DNA of 64,000 bases from Elysia chlorotica. Its lineage: Eukaryota; Mollusca; Gastropoda; Plakobranchidae. The stretch covers positions 77,877 to 141,876 of the forward strand of contig RQTK01000699.1 in the NCBI GenBank assembly GCA_003991915.1, in the 5' to 3' direction. Positions 40,230 to 55,500 of the stretch are shown piece by piece; the stretch's first letter is position 1; the number at the start of each line of letters is the position of its first letter. A program made the translations under genes and the position numbers. The notes below the pieces were generated by a model. That model saw only the letters and a program-made list of their open reading frames with translations. It made no database searches and was not told where the DNA came from.

Positions 40230-43200
40230 CACTGCGGCAAGAAAGATCTCTCTTCTACACCGTCGATACACAGTCTGAAGCCTCCAGAATACTTGGTGGT
40301 AGCGTAAAATTCTCAGGCTTTTCACAATCACACAGAACAAAACAATAGCCACCAGATCTTGGAGCATCTGAAATCACAAGCAAAGGCATGATTGGTTTTG
40401 ATAAGTAAAGGATAATATGTTCTTTAAATTCAGTATAAAACTTTTGAATGTTTTTACTTTACAACAATACAGAATTTTCATTTAAATATATTTTATATAA
40501 TAGATTTTGTAAAATCTACACAGAAGAAAATAACGTTCTTATCTGCCTATTATACTAGAAGTGGAATGTGATGGTAGACTTACCTGGTCACACAAGCAGA
40601 TTGAAGAAATGTTGACAAACTCCTCAAAGAAAGTGCTCCTCAGGGTTTCAATAGCATTTGACACGAGTATGAAGCGACCAATGTAGAACAAGACATAGAG
40701 GAAAGATGCAGCACACATGATCAGCTGAAACACCAGAGAAGACAATGGTTATACTTCCAAAAACATCACTATGTGGTTAAAAAAAGCAGCAAAGAATTTA
40801 ATAGTTAATAATTATCTAAGCTTACCCATTTGAGCTTATGGCATAATTATTGCTATAAGTATAGCCTGAGACATATTTATCTTCCAGTTCAAAAGATCTG
40901 TAGTAATAATAAAGTCACTATTTTAAAATCTCAGTCCTTAAAACACAATAAGTTGCTCTGAAAAAAAAAATACAAATGAATATCTATTGTCAATGATAAC
41001 TGTTTTTTTTTTTTTGTGTATCTTACCTGTAAATAGTTCCAGAAATGACAAAAATAGCCTTTTCCCATCTTGATTGCCACATGCATTTCATGGAATATCA
41101 CCCACAAGGTGATCATTATAAAAAGGAGCTGGCATGAAAAAAAAAAAAAAGAATAAAGAGTTAACTATAAAGACACTAATGCAGTACACCCTACTCCTCC
41201 CTCAAACACACACAAAGTTAAATAGCTTAAATCAGAGGAAAGCTTATAAAGCAACCAAGCTATTTTGATGTAAAACAAATTTAGGTAAAACAAGACAAAC
41301 TTAAAAAAAATCTGAAAGCTTTTAAAATACTTTGTAGACTTTTTTCAGTATTACAATAGATTTCATTCTTTAAAATTTTCCAGAGAAATGTAATTGTGAT
41401 CTTCAAGTATAAACTGGGTGTCATTTTGTGCCCATGAGTTTCAATAAGAAACACTCACCTCACATGCTAAAATAATGTTGTCAAAGAAAGAGGTGTATCT
41501 GAATAGCCTCGTTGACATGACATATTCTGTAGTGAAAATCTTGCCCAAAGGTGATACAATCTCCATCATAAGGGAAACAGAACTGGAAAGACCAAAATGT
41601 AATATAGTAATTTTGAATTATTTCTTAAAATTAATAAACATTAAAAACCAATCTCTTAATAAAAATATTCTAGTTGCACTAAAGTGCAGCCTGATGCAGT
41701 AGGGCTATTACGTGTTATGGGTGAAGGGTCATGTATAATCAGAAATGAAAACACACAGAGTTCAAGCTGCTTTAAATGCTACAAATCATTCAGAGGATTT
41801 TTATATCATTTAAAATTTCATCTCGTTTTATCAGATCATATAAATTTACATTTCATGTTCCAGTAGTTAAAACCAAATATTGCAATTGAGCTTGGTATAC
41901 TATAGCTCTAATGATTTTAAAGTTGCACATTTAGGTTTGGGACCTCTGCATATAATACAACAAACACTTCTTTTCCATTTTTTCCCTTAAGTTAGTAAAC
42001 AAATAAAAAAGAGATCTTGTGAATGGTACCTGAATAAGTTGCTGGGAACGTTGTAGAGGGTCATTTCTACAAATAAAGCTTCAGTTTCAGAACTTATCCA
42101 GTTACTGTTTTTAAGCTCTTGAAGTTGCTTTGCTGCAGACTCCCTTTAGAGAATAAAAAGCAAATAATAATGGTCACGCAGTTCAACTTACTCTCCTATA
42201 CATGCAAAACTGGAAAATCAGATTATGTCATCGTAAGAAAAACAACATTTTGATTATTTGAATTTCATTGAAGATATCTTTAAAGAGGATGAATCATATA
42301 ATGTTACTTCTGCCCAACTCTTAAGAGGCTAACAGTTTCAACAGCCATGAACTTCTTATCGCGTAGATTCTCTGATTCCTTTTTCAATTACACACCAATT
42401 GGTAAAACTGTGCCTACATTTTATAACAATAAGGCAGTCAGCAAAACTTGTTATGAAACAAAATTTTCCTTAGGTGAGATAATTTATAGGGCAGCCAAAA
42501 GTTCTTGATAAAAAAGGAAATATTTTTTTTTTTTGGTAAATCATTGAGTTGTTTTTTATACAAAGTTATATCAAATAAGTTCTCAGTTTTTACAGAAATA
42601 TTGAATGACTGTTTAAAACTCATTTTGACATATTAACTTTGATTTATTTCTTATAAATCAAGATTTGTTAGCTACTAAAATCATATGACCAAAAGAATAT
42701 TTTGTAAAATATCTCTGACTACTTATGCTCATTAGACTAACAAAAAATAATGAAAACATTGCAATAAAAAAACAAAACAAGGCCATTTCTACAAACATCA
42801 TCACAAAAACAATGGATTTTTAAGTTCTTTATTTGAAATAGATTATAGAGACCAGGTATTTCAGAAAACAACAGAACTTACCTAGTCGTGTCTAGCTTGA
42901 CAACATATCCCGAGTCATCATACCAAGTGCTTCTTCCCCACAGTCCAGGCCTCAGTAAATGGTTCTCATGCTGCTGTTCAAAATCCCAAGGAAGATTCTC
43001 TGAATTCTCTTCTTCACTGAATTTTCCAGCTACACTGGAGGGTCCACACATCAGATCCACTCGTGCCTCTCTTAAGTATGGCACCTGCTTGCAGTCTTCA
43101 GGTGTAGCTCTTAATTGCCGCAGTTGAATTTGACCTACTATGAACCAATTTGGGTTTTCAGATGGATTACTCTGGTTGATCATTTTTGATATGTCCTTTT

Positions 43201-46200
43201 GCTGCTCACCGCTAAACAGTGTTTGAGAATAAAGTGAGTCAATGATTGCAGCTTTTGTCCACTGATACCAGTCTTTGGGAGCCTTGATTATGTTAAAGGA
43301 AAGTCCTTCATAGCTGAGGAAAAAAAGGCAAATTTAAAATCAAAATTAGCAGTCCATAAAATAAAACTTAAGGAAATGAAAAGTCTTTGTTTATTCAAAC
43401 ACATGGATAAACTTTAACAATCTATCAAATAAATACCCCCACCCCTCCCCATCCATTCCATCAAATGTAGCAAATATAATATTTGAAAGATAAATATAGA
43501 AAGGCATGAATTAGACTTAGAGAACTGATCATACACAATATTTAATGAAGACTGACTATTTCATAAAATAGTAACAACATGTTTTTCCCCCTACAAATGT
43601 GATACGTGAAAAATAAGTCTCAAATTGGAGAAACTGCACATGAATATTTTTGCAATTATATATATAAAAATATCCTCGCTTACCTTTTTTCAGCAAGAGC
43701 TTCTTTTATTGCCTTGTTGAACATAAAAGATGACCCGGTACCTTTTCCAAATGCCATTGTGCTCAAGATGATCAACATCACAAAGAAGCAAAACAAGTCC
43801 CTAATGATAAAATAAATTAAATCAAATTTAATGTTAATGTAACCATACAATACAGCAACACAGCATTCAAAAAATAAAAAAGCCAACATTTTTTTATATT
43901 ATTATTTTAGGTTATTAACAACCTGTGTGATGATCTAATGATTAAAATACTTCACTAACTCTATAAAAACATGAAGCTGGTGTTTTCTTTCATGGTATCC
44001 TGCATTAATAAAATATTATTTGAGAATAAACATAAGCTTTGACAGATATTTTGACCAGAGAAAATAACATACAAGTAAAGTTAAAAAGAAATATGGGAAA
44101 AAATAATTAACCAAGGAACAGATTAAAAACCCAAAATAAATCCAGTCATTTAAAATTAAGGGGAAACCCAAGGATTAGACACAAAAGTTGAAAAACAAAA
44201 ACAAAACAACAACAGCAACAACAACTGGATATTACCTCAACAAAATAAGGGCCCTTTTCTGCCTGATTTGTCTTTTCCTTGAAGACTTGAGCTGTTTTTC
44301 CTGAGGAGGCCCTGCAAATCTCAGGTAACGAGACCTAGACCTGGCTGCCACTCCCTAGTTTAATAAACAAAAACTTGTGATATACTTTCAAAATAACCAG
44401 AATAATTAAAATATTAATACAATAACAACGAAGTTCAAAATGATTGTTTTATTTCTGCCACTCATCATACTCATTTTAAAGTCTTCCTTAAGTAAATATT
44501 AAACCTAGCACTAAAAAGAAAAATAAAACATTTTTGTGTTCATTATCCCCATTTATTTTAACAATAAAAACTAAACTTTACCTTTATCAAAGTTCAATTT
44601 AATTAATTTGAAAAGTTATGCCTCACAGACAAAACCTGCAATAAAAATTAAAAAAAAAAAAAATCTTAAAAACCAAGCAGTGGTAAACCAAGTCTCTACA
44701 AACTGGCTACGCCAAATCAAATCACAGACAAAAGCCATTAACCTTTAGGTAATTAAAAGTCTTTTTGTTTAAATCCTAATACTCTAATTAAAAAAAAATA
44801 AAATAAATTATTGTTTGAAATTTCAATGTTTTTCTCACCTTTTGCAATTCCTCATCTTCCTCATTTGAAAAGGAATGATGTTTGTTCAAAGCACCAGATG
44901 TCCCCTTCTCACCATAGAAACCATCTTCGTAGTGATTAAACACTGCCACATTTTTACCATGCCTCAAGGATATGTGTAAAACCCTGAACAAAATCTGGAG
45001 AGAGAAAGAAAAATAAGACCTAGATAACACTTTGTAATAATAAAACAGTAGTTCAAGAATCAATTTAGTATGAAATAGGACCTACTGGTAAGCATCCAGT
45101 ATTTTTTTCCAGTACATCATAACATGCAAAAATGACATCTTTTTTTTTAACAGCAGCAAAATACATTATTCTTTCAAATGATTTTAAAATAAGATAAAAA
45201 AAAAAAAAAGAGAAAATATTTAAAAAAAAGTTGCATACAATCCTTCAAAAGTCAATTTTAGTAGATGTATCTAGAATATATAGTCTGCTGCCCTACAACA
45301 CTAGTACTTTTACAAAATGCACATTTTTTTTTTACAGTCTCTGATTGCAAGAATGTATCACTATTCTTGCCGTCCATAAAACGTATGTACAGAAAAATTA
45401 ATTTGAACATGATAATAAGATACAATATTAAAATTACAATATCCAACTCCAGGACGGACTACAAAGCCTTTTTGTTATTTTTTTGCTTACCAGCATAGGA
45501 TGAACGATAAAGATGCAAACAATAAAGCTGAAATACACAGATTGAATCCACATAACACTCTTTGTGTGTCCAAATCTGAAAAAGTATTAATACAGATTAT
45601 TAATACAATTGAAATTTCAATGAAATCTGTTGAATGACAGCTATGGCATTGAACATTTCAGCTGCTTTCTTCACTTCCTTAAATGTGTTACATAAAAGAT
45701 TTAAAGCCTGAAATTTACCTAAATCCATACATGATGGTCACTGTGACGGAAGTGCAGATGACTGAGATACATAGAGTCCAGGCTAGGTAGCGACACCAGA
45801 ACGGCAGAAATACTCTTCTGGTCGAGTTCAGGACATCAGACACATCTGAAAGGAAAGGTACATTAAGGAATATCGAGATTTTCTGGTTATGGCCGATTAC
45901 TTACTTTAAACTTTTTCTACAAAGAGAAATTCCCAAATAGAAAAATATTCAGGATTAAAAATCAACAAATCTAAATTCACAATAATGGACTTTAAATTGT
46001 TTAGTTTGTTCAAAGCTGAATCATTCTTTTGAAGGAAAGACACATTTTTTAAAAGTTCAATAGTTACGCGTTTGTCCCAGTCATGATTTAAAAAAAAAAT
46101 CAATTTAAAATTTGATAAAGAAAAAATAAAAGCAACTGCTTCATACCAATGGAACTGTCATCAGAAGTAGTTTTAGTTTTGTCTTTCTTAGTGGCTACTC

Positions 46201-49200
46201 TACTTGATGCATCCCAGGCACTAGAGGCGTGGTCTGTGTCATACTCTGAAAATGATAACAGAACAATACATACTTAGAAGTTCATGAGATCGAGACTTGT
46301 AAATTTCGACAAACTGATTATTCCTCCCATTGTATGACGTGATATAACTTCTTATAATGGTCCTATACAAGGGACATAATTGAGTTTTTGCACAATAAGA
46401 AGGTTAACAGAACATTTAAATATATTTTAATGAATGACATGAGTCTACTTTTGTTGCCTTGGCTCTTTTGAGAGGAAAAAAAAAAAAAAAACAACTTTCA
46501 AATATGATCTAATCACTTCGAAATTAAAATGATAAAACTGCAAAAGAGTTTTCATCATTAGTAGTTGGCTTTTTTATTATCGTTTTAATTAAATCTTTGA
46601 AGGATGAACAATTCAGCTTTTGGTCTGTTTCTCAATAATGGATCAAGACGTTAGGCTAAGTATGCAGTTTCTTGTATATAATTTGACATCAAGCATAAGT
46701 GGGAGTGAACTTTATAATGCTTTAAAACGTTTTTATAATTCGAACAGGCATTTTCCGATGCTTGTCAGTAGTGAGAGTTCCATCAAATTATGAGTAGTGG
46801 TATCCTATGAGCCATCTGTACAAAGATTATAGGTACCTGCTAAGAGAGTCTGTACCAAAGGGGTGGTGGAAGGTGCTGAGAGCTGCGGACTTGTCTGAGA
46901 TGTCTTCACACTGTTAGCACTAGAGCGAACCTTCAGTGGATGCAAATTAGAAGTTATTGATAATTGAACAATCAACACCTAAAAAATTAAAGATGCTTTT
47001 GCATTTACTTTAATGACCCAAACTTATAGCTTGGGATTATTGTTTTAATTAATTCCTTATTTATGTTAAGCTCATTAATTTGTTGGTATAATCGGTGTAT
47101 TGGAAGAGTCATCGGCCATATAATGTTATGTTATTCTATTACTTGACAAAAGTCAATACCGACGTTAAAGAAATGTCCAAAAAGTATATTTTAACCATTT
47201 ATATAAACAAAGACAAGCACAGCACACAAAGATAGGTCTGCGTCTCACCGAATGTTGCCTCTTGAGCCACTGCTTTTGTGCCCAGTCCTGAATGCTTTGC
47301 CAGTTGAGAATTGACTGGTCCAGAATGGAGTAGGTCACCTGAGAGTGGCCATGATCCTCCTCTCCATCACTGAGGTCTCCGCCCCCTGATCCTCCGGGCT
47401 TGGCCAGATCATTCAGCAGTGCTCGGTCTCGCTCATAACCAGGGTAGTGCACCTGAATAAATTTATAATCAAAATAATAAAAACTAACACCAAAAATCGT
47501 TAATGGAAGTAGTCATTCTGATTTGGTTTAAACAAAACCATACAAAATAATAAAATATTTATGGCAGTGGTAATAATGGTTTTACAATAGGCAAGGAATG
47601 CATACTTTTTAAATGGTAATAAGTGCTGCCCTAAAATATATCTTTTTAGGCTATAATTGTGTATGAAAAAAAATCATATCCCAGAAAAATTCTATGGTCT
47701 TTTTTTATACCAGCAAATTAGTTATCTCTTCATAGAGACAATATAACCTATGTAGTGCTCATGTTGGACGTTAAACCAACTCAACATTTAAACCATCTCT
47801 TCGTAGGAAACTGGGTCATTATTTCCCCTTGTAAAAAATAATTAGTAAACGTGAAAAGCATTTCATTATATAGAAAAACAAAAACAAAACCAAACAAACA
47901 AAACAACCCTTAGTGCATAAATTGTTTACCTTGCTTCGTCTGAATAGAAAGCCCAGAAGAAGATTCAGGGGCACTATGACCAAACAACAGACACAGCCCA
48001 CAATGATATTGTGCCAGGATAAGTCCAGTAAGCCAAACTCACTGTGTACCTATAGGAAATTTAAAATAAGATTAAATCTATTATGATTTCTGCAGCAGAT
48101 GGAATCAGCAGGCAAGTTGCAATGTCACACATATTATCAACAAACTTCTGCTTGTCTTATACCTTACAGTTCCTATGTCTGCCTGTCTGCCTCTCATTCT
48201 CTTTATGTCTCTGTCTGTCTACGTGACTGCCTCTCATTCTGTCTGTTTATCTGTCTGCCCGTTTGCCTCTCATTGTCTGTCTGTCTCCGATTCATCTCTC
48301 TCTTTTTATGTTGACCTCACATTTTTTGATAAGTAAGATTTTTCTTAATATACAATATCATTACCTTTTGTGGTATTTCTTTGAACCACAGAGCACTGAG
48401 GCACATGTAGGCAGACAGCAAAGTCAAGCACACTGTAAGTCGCTGAACTCGAGTGAATCTGCTGTGAGGAGGTCTGGTCAATACAGACATCCAAGTGTGG
48501 AAGTCACTCAGATACTGTGAACCTTTTAACCAAAACACCTGTTGGAATTTTAAAAAGGGGGACATTCTGTTGTAGATATTTTGAGTTTTACTTTCAAATA
48601 ATAATGTAAAAATTCATTTCTTTAAGATAAAAAAAAAAAGGTTTTGGTAAAATAAAATTTCAGTTAACGTCTTGTTAAAATAGTGATATGAATATTTTAT
48701 CTTCGTTAATATTTGAAAATGTTTTTGTAGTTTTACAAGATTCACAAAGGTGTAATTTTCCAAGGCTAAACAAAAAAGAAGGCCTACAACCACCTACCAT
48801 ACTAAAACTGATGTGGCAGCCTTCAACTGCGGTGAACTCCCTCTCGACTTTGCCGTCCTCCCTATCTACTGCTAGCCACCTCTGGCACAGAAAATATGCC
48901 GCCTGCCCAGAATTCAGGTCCCTGACAACTGCCTGGCGTAGGTACCACCCAGGGCTGGAGCCAGAGTTGTTATGCCACAACTGGATTTTGTGGATGCGGC
49001 CTAAACTCTCGGGTAGCCTGTGTGAAAAGCAAAAAGTATATATAATGTTGGATTTGGAATCTTTTTATTTGTGTTCCAATATTTTACTACTTATTTACTG
49101 TTCCCATGGCAAAATAAGAAATTATAGTGAAATTGAAAAAAACATTGGTACAAAAAAAATACTATTACAACAATAGCAACAAATTCTTATTAGTGTGTCA

Positions 49201-52200
49201 GTTCTCTTTGTCTCTCTCTTTTATTGATGTACTAAAAACCGCAGCTTGAAAATGAGCGAAAAATCTATAATAACTAAAACTCACGTGACAATAAATCTGT
49301 CCCTTGAATTGCATTCAAACATCCGTCTGTTATCATCGCTTATAAGTTCTCTTGTTTCAGACATGCCTTCCTCACCATGAAGAATGATGCTGATCTGGGG
49401 AATTGATAAAGATGTGGATTTTCATAAACACATTTCAGAGAGAAAAAAAAAGGTCAGTTAGTATAATGAGTTGACTACTTAATCAGACCATTCAGACTAT
49501 AAGTTAAGCTTCTTTACTTAAACATCCAACTTGTTAAACATAATTATGTTTTAGACTAAGAAAAAAGTAAATAAAACGCATTGTGCCTTAGTCTCAAGAC
49601 TATACATTAAAATATTCTGGGCACTATTTTACATACTCAGTTCCATTACAAAAATATTTACCTTTGAAGTTGTTCCAGCATGCCTGCTGAAGCCAGTCTC
49701 TAAAGCAATTTCATATTTCTGATGGTGGGATGTGGCATTGTCCTGGAGGTAGATATAGCTGCTGGCATCCTTCCTTGTGTCTTGAGCATCTGCTGAACTC
49801 AGCAACAACACTGCCACCATGTAGAACATAAGTACCACAGCCACTAGGACCACCACTAGTGGGTTCTCATGCAGACTGAAGCAAGAAGAAAATGATGTTT
49901 AATGTTATATTCAGTTTGGCTAAAATGCATCATTTTAAAATTTCATCATATTCTTGTTGCGATCAAACATAACATCTAAATGTGTACTAATGTACCACTC
50001 TCAAAAAAGATAGACTCAAAGGTAGAAGAAATACAGCAACACAGAGTTGAAATACAGGAAATAAGATAGAGACACGGAGTGGAAGATGGATGGCGAGAAA
50101 GAGACCCAAATCACAGTAGGTTTTAAAGATTAACAACGACAGCAAAAAAAAGGACTACATACATAAAGATTCTTGTACGCGACCAATTTTATGCCATAGT
50201 TAACGGGAACTGTTTTAAATAAATACTTCAGATTTTATAAATAAAAGTAATTGAAAGATGACCCAAGTTCATAATGATAATAGTATAAATTGAACAAAAA
50301 TCAGTAAAAGGACAATCCTAATATTTCCTTTTGCCTGATGAATTCATTTTTTTCAACAGAAACAGATCATGTTATTTTTTTTAGTCCTCACCTGAAGAAA
50401 AATCCATCCACATCAGTGTAGGAGACATAAGTTGGTATGAGCTCAAACTGGCTGCCAAATGTTGTTAGGTGGTTACACCTGAGAAGAAAAGATTTTGTAT
50501 TTACATGTTGTTCTATTTCAACAAAACAGTGCGAATTTTACTACAACATACTATGCCATGCTATGGGGAATGTGATTTCATAAAGAGTTAGTTAACTTAG
50601 AAGTTATGAGCTCTGCTTTTGGTTTTGGTCAGCCTAGCAACCAATAGCACCAGCAAACAGGTGTTCGCTTTCATGTGACTCTTAACTTCAAATCATCAAC
50701 TTAATGCCATGGACAATGATAAGGCATTAGACCACCTTTGTGAGGGTGCTTGGCTGTCACGGGTGAACAAAAATGTTTGCTGGGCCCCTTATGTCAGCCA
50801 GCGCGGAATGATAGCTGGGGCTCTTGGGCCACCTTATACATGACGTTTGCCTGGTACGGTACAATCAGGATCTTAACTCTTGGTTACCCAATGCTCTGTT
50901 AAGAGCACGGAGCAATTTTACTTTAAAAATTTAATATTTTTAAAAATCAATATAAAAACCATTTATTAAGAGGTTCTAGTGATCCCCAAGCTAGCCTTAC
51001 CTGCAGTGAACTTCATCCACACTCGAGCTGGGCATCACACGGCAGCCATCACTGCTCCAGCGCCCCTCAGAGTTGTTCCAGAAGAGACAGCTGCTCCACC
51101 ACGTACTGAGGGTGTAGTTACGTCCTTGCACTTCGCTGGGTCTACGCCTCCCAGAGTTGAAGGATGCCTCCACCACTCCAATGTGGTACTGATATCCTAT
51201 ATAAAAAAATAGAAAAAATAATTGCTAAGTATATCCCTTTATTACAAATAAAATGTCTCGTACTGAAGAAGCACTTTTAACAGAATCTAGAATCGAAATA
51301 AAAGAATTACAATTTCTTGGTAACTACCATTAAATATTACAGCTTAAATATAGCTGCATTCAACACTTTTTATTCTGCAAATGATGCAGCCAATTTTATA
51401 GGTTTCAATAAGCATATCACCTGGGAATAAAAGAGAGAAAGCAAGGCCTTACCTTCCAATAGATGAGATGGGAGCTGTATCTTAATTTCCTCAACATCAC
51501 GCCCATACTGCTGCTTGAACACATGCTCTTTGAGATTGTTGGGAGGGTCGTTATGACTGTGGAAATTGAGGCAATGGCAATGTAATATTTATATATGATT
51601 TCATTTAAAAAATCTTTGAAACTCTATCCATCCTTTTCAGGCACTATTTCTAAGTTGGTTAATGGTATCACTCAAAACAAAAAAGTACCATTCCAAATAT
51701 AATGGTAGACAATTTTAACCAAACATAAACTGCTGTTATCTCTCAAACATATTGATATGACCATATGAAGAAAGCATTGAAGATATATAAGACTGGACAT
51801 GCAAGAAGCTTTCAGAGTGTGCAACAAAAGCCCAAGACTAGGAGTAACATGCAATTTTACATCAACCACTTCAGATGATGATGATTAGAGACAGCAAAAA
51901 AATACCAACTGAAAAGTTTGATAAAGACACTGAAAATCAATCCCGATGTGTCACATTTTGTTCAGACGGAAAGAAAAGATCTCCATAAATTTCTGATGTG
52001 TCACTTTTTTGGGATGGAAAAGAAAAATCCTCCCTAAATTCACGAACTCGTGAAAGGTTGCTGAGTTTGGTTCTGATGTTGCTGAACTTGTGGTTCTGTT
52101 GTTACTGGTCTGATGACACTGTGGTTGCAGCGCATGAAGCAGATACACCTGAAACTTTGCTCACCTTCTTATCGCCAGGCCTGAGCCAAGGTTTCAGGCA

Positions 52201-52523
52201 CACCCACTTCACACTATTCTTTCTCTGTCTCTGTCTCTCTGACTGAGCTTTGTCCAAACAAGAAGACTATCTCGCCAAAGCTAAAGGAAGCTAATACAGT
52301 ATTCCTTCTTTCAAGAATTTAAGGGGTTTTGGTTCTAACAAATGAAGGCAACAACAAACTTTGATTATGAGTTTCATATTAAACATTGAGTGCAATCTGA
52401 TGAAAAATGCGGGGGGTGGGGTAGACATAAAGATTGATAAAAATAAAGAATGGTCAGTGAAAGAGAGGGAAGGAAGGAGGGAAGGAGAGAGGTAGAGAGA
52501 GAAAGGGAGAGATATAAAAATAG

Positions 52524-52598
<75 letters not shown>

Positions 52599-55500
52599 AA
52601 TGTGCCAAATGAAATTGGTGGTGTGAAAATGGCTGAATCATACTCTTGATCCATTTTTCTCAAAATAGAAATCAGACGTTTTAACAAATTACAGTGAGGG
52701 ACTTAAAACACCTAACACCACAATCTCTGTGTTTAGCTCTTCAGTCACTTGAACCATTATAAAGTGTTAGTGATCTGACACTCGTAAGAAAAAACAACAA
52801 ACACACGAAACTCTCAAAATAAATACACACGCACACACACACACACTTTGCAGTCTGGATAAAAACATTTACATAGAAAGGCTCTACAAGTTTTTCTAGT
52901 TCAAAATTGAGTGCCTATAAAGAAACCCAATTATGGATTGCCACAACATCTAAGAATCTGTAGAACTCTTTCATCTTTGATCTTTGAATAGAAATCCAAG
53001 CAATCATTCTTTCTTTCAGTATTCTGATACATGAATTATTTTCTTAGAGCACTTTTTATCTAAACAATTTTTTCAGGTTGTGTTCAGTGAAACTAGAGAA
53101 AATTATCAAAATTGTAAAAATACAGAACTTAACGGTGGAAAATCTATTACAAACATTATACAAGAAAGTAAATGAAAAATGACTAATAATCCATTATTAT
53201 CGAGAATGCTGAAACCCTGGTGACAGCATATAATTTCCTCCAACTTGTGATCATTAGCAAAGACTCTAAAGGTCACGTGATGTGGCCTAAACAGTTATGG
53301 CAAATATATAAATCATTACCGACCTGAACATTTTCGTAAGCAGATAATAATTACCATACAGATTGTATAAACATTCACCGTTCAGTAGTTAGTAGTTTTC
53401 TAGGGCTCTTTATTAAGTCGTGAGACAATCTTTTAGACATTTAGAGGAAATAAAATAATGAGTTCAAATGGTGGAAGCAACAAGCAATTTTCTTTCTTTC
53501 TTCGGTATCGTGGGTTCAGAGGATAATTATTGTAACTTAAGAATTTAAGAGCGCAGTTACAATATATGTAAAGAAAATCTCACCTCAAAATGACCAGGAC
53601 GGGGAAGGAGCGTCTACCACGAGGAACTGGCTGGAAGTTGATGTGGACATGCAAGTAGCCAGAGATACTTTGCTGCTGCTGCTGCTGTTGTTGTCTGGCT
53701 CTGCCAACAACCCTATAGCTGGCAGGGCCCTGCGGGACACTGGAGTTGAAGTAGTGTGTGTTCATGGCTGCCTTGTCCAGATAGTGCTCAGCGTGGGAGG
53801 TAGGCTGGGGGTGGAGGAAGGAGATACCGGGGTTAAGGATAAAAGAGAGGACGGAATCAACGTGAAAAAGGGTGAACTGATAAGGAAGAAATAGAATGAA
53901 CAATGAGAATCAAGGTGAAGGATTAGGCTTACTAATGTGGTTCAGTGTAAAAATTAGTGTAGCTTGAGGTGTGAAAAAGAGGAGAGAGGGGAGAGGAAGA
54001 GAGAAAGAACAAGAGAGAGAAAGAGAGAGAGAGAAAGAATGAGATAGAGAGAGAGTGAGTTCAATGCAAGAGTCACAGACAGAGAAAGGAAATCAATGAC
54101 ACAAGGAAAAGGATTATCGGAATGAAGTATGAGGAATGGATACTTAGTAAGTAAAACAGAGGGGAGGATCAATATTTCATCTAATTTCTTTTTTTATCAT
54201 GTATATTAGATATGTTTTCGACTTGATTGTGTGGGCTGACTTATAATAATAAAACATTGGGCGGTTTTAGAAACCTCCGGTTCCTTGCTCAATTTTAATC
54301 TCAATGGTCACAATAAAAGTACGTGTACAAGCACTTTGATCACGCAAAGGGCCTGTGTAGTGCATTATAGTAGTGGTAAGGAGAGCAGAAAGTGATAAAT
54401 ACCTCAGAAACTAAGGTGAGCAAGAAACGGAGATCTGTGCAAAGAGGCAAGACTGGTGAATAGGAAATGCGACAGCCGGTTGTTGTAGTGAGGGCTTGCC
54501 CGCCACAGACAGGCCACCCAGGAAAGTAAACATGGTTATGTTTGCTCTCATCTCGGAGGCCCCGAGTGATATCGACCAAAAGCGTTTAATGTTTTATTCA
54601 GTTGTCTCATTCTATATGACGCACTTCTGTACTTTACACTTTATTGGTTAAGATTTTCATAAATCGAAAATGCTTCAGTGGGTAGCTGAATTACGCAATG
54701 ACGTCACAAGAGGCAACTTTTGCACTATATTAACAAGTTTGCTCCAAATCGGAATTCAAGATAATGTTAGCCGTCTCAAGAACTTGCCTTGATGCTGTAA
54801 ATAGAAATGCTTTTCTTTTACTGCCAATTCTTGAATACTGAGAGAATGTAATTCGGTTTTAAAAGATTCAAACATTGTGAACCAGTACTGAAGGGGAAAA
54901 AAACAAACAAAAAGCATTCCTCAAAAAGGGAAAGATGGAAATACCCTAACCACAGCGAGCTGCAGCTATAATATAGGTGTAATACGTTCATGCTGAGCTA
55001 GCTTTAAACCTAGGCCGGACATCCTCTATGAAATCGTTGCCGCTTGGCAGCTCCAGAAAACATACAGAAAGCAAGCATTAAGCCTGCATTAAGTCTCCTT
55101 GTAAAAAGATCTACTCGAGCATTCAAGTGAATGCAAGCTTATGAGGAACCCATTCGTTAAAATGCATGTAATCTCGGAACAAGAGCTCTCTCTGATTGAA
55201 ATGCGCAGAAGGGATTTGGACCAAGCCGGCGAGTCTTTCTTCTCTCTCTCTCTTGTTTTTTTTTTTCATTTTCGAACCTGCGTTGGATGGAACTTTTGGA
55301 GTTTGGTGACAGGGGCGAACGAAAAAAAAAGTATAACGAGCCGCGGATTGCAGAATCTTCGAGAGAAAGATTGTATATTTTATCTGCTGGCCTACTTCAT
55401 GCATAATTCAAATAGAAAACGCTGGGAATATTGGTTTGTCTGCAGCAAGCACTAGAAGTGCAAACAAAGGGACAATGCTCAGTCATTGAAATGCAAACAA

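Noticed and set aside
48688..49176. Plus-strand 162-residue open frame
   Set aside because: Antisense shadow of PKD1 exon 10, whose PLAT motifs are clear on the minus strand.
53580..53903. Extension of PKD1 exon 4 upstream to a Met at 53903
   Set aside because: The region before CCACCCCCAG is intronic in composition, and the previous exon joins in phase 0 at 53804.
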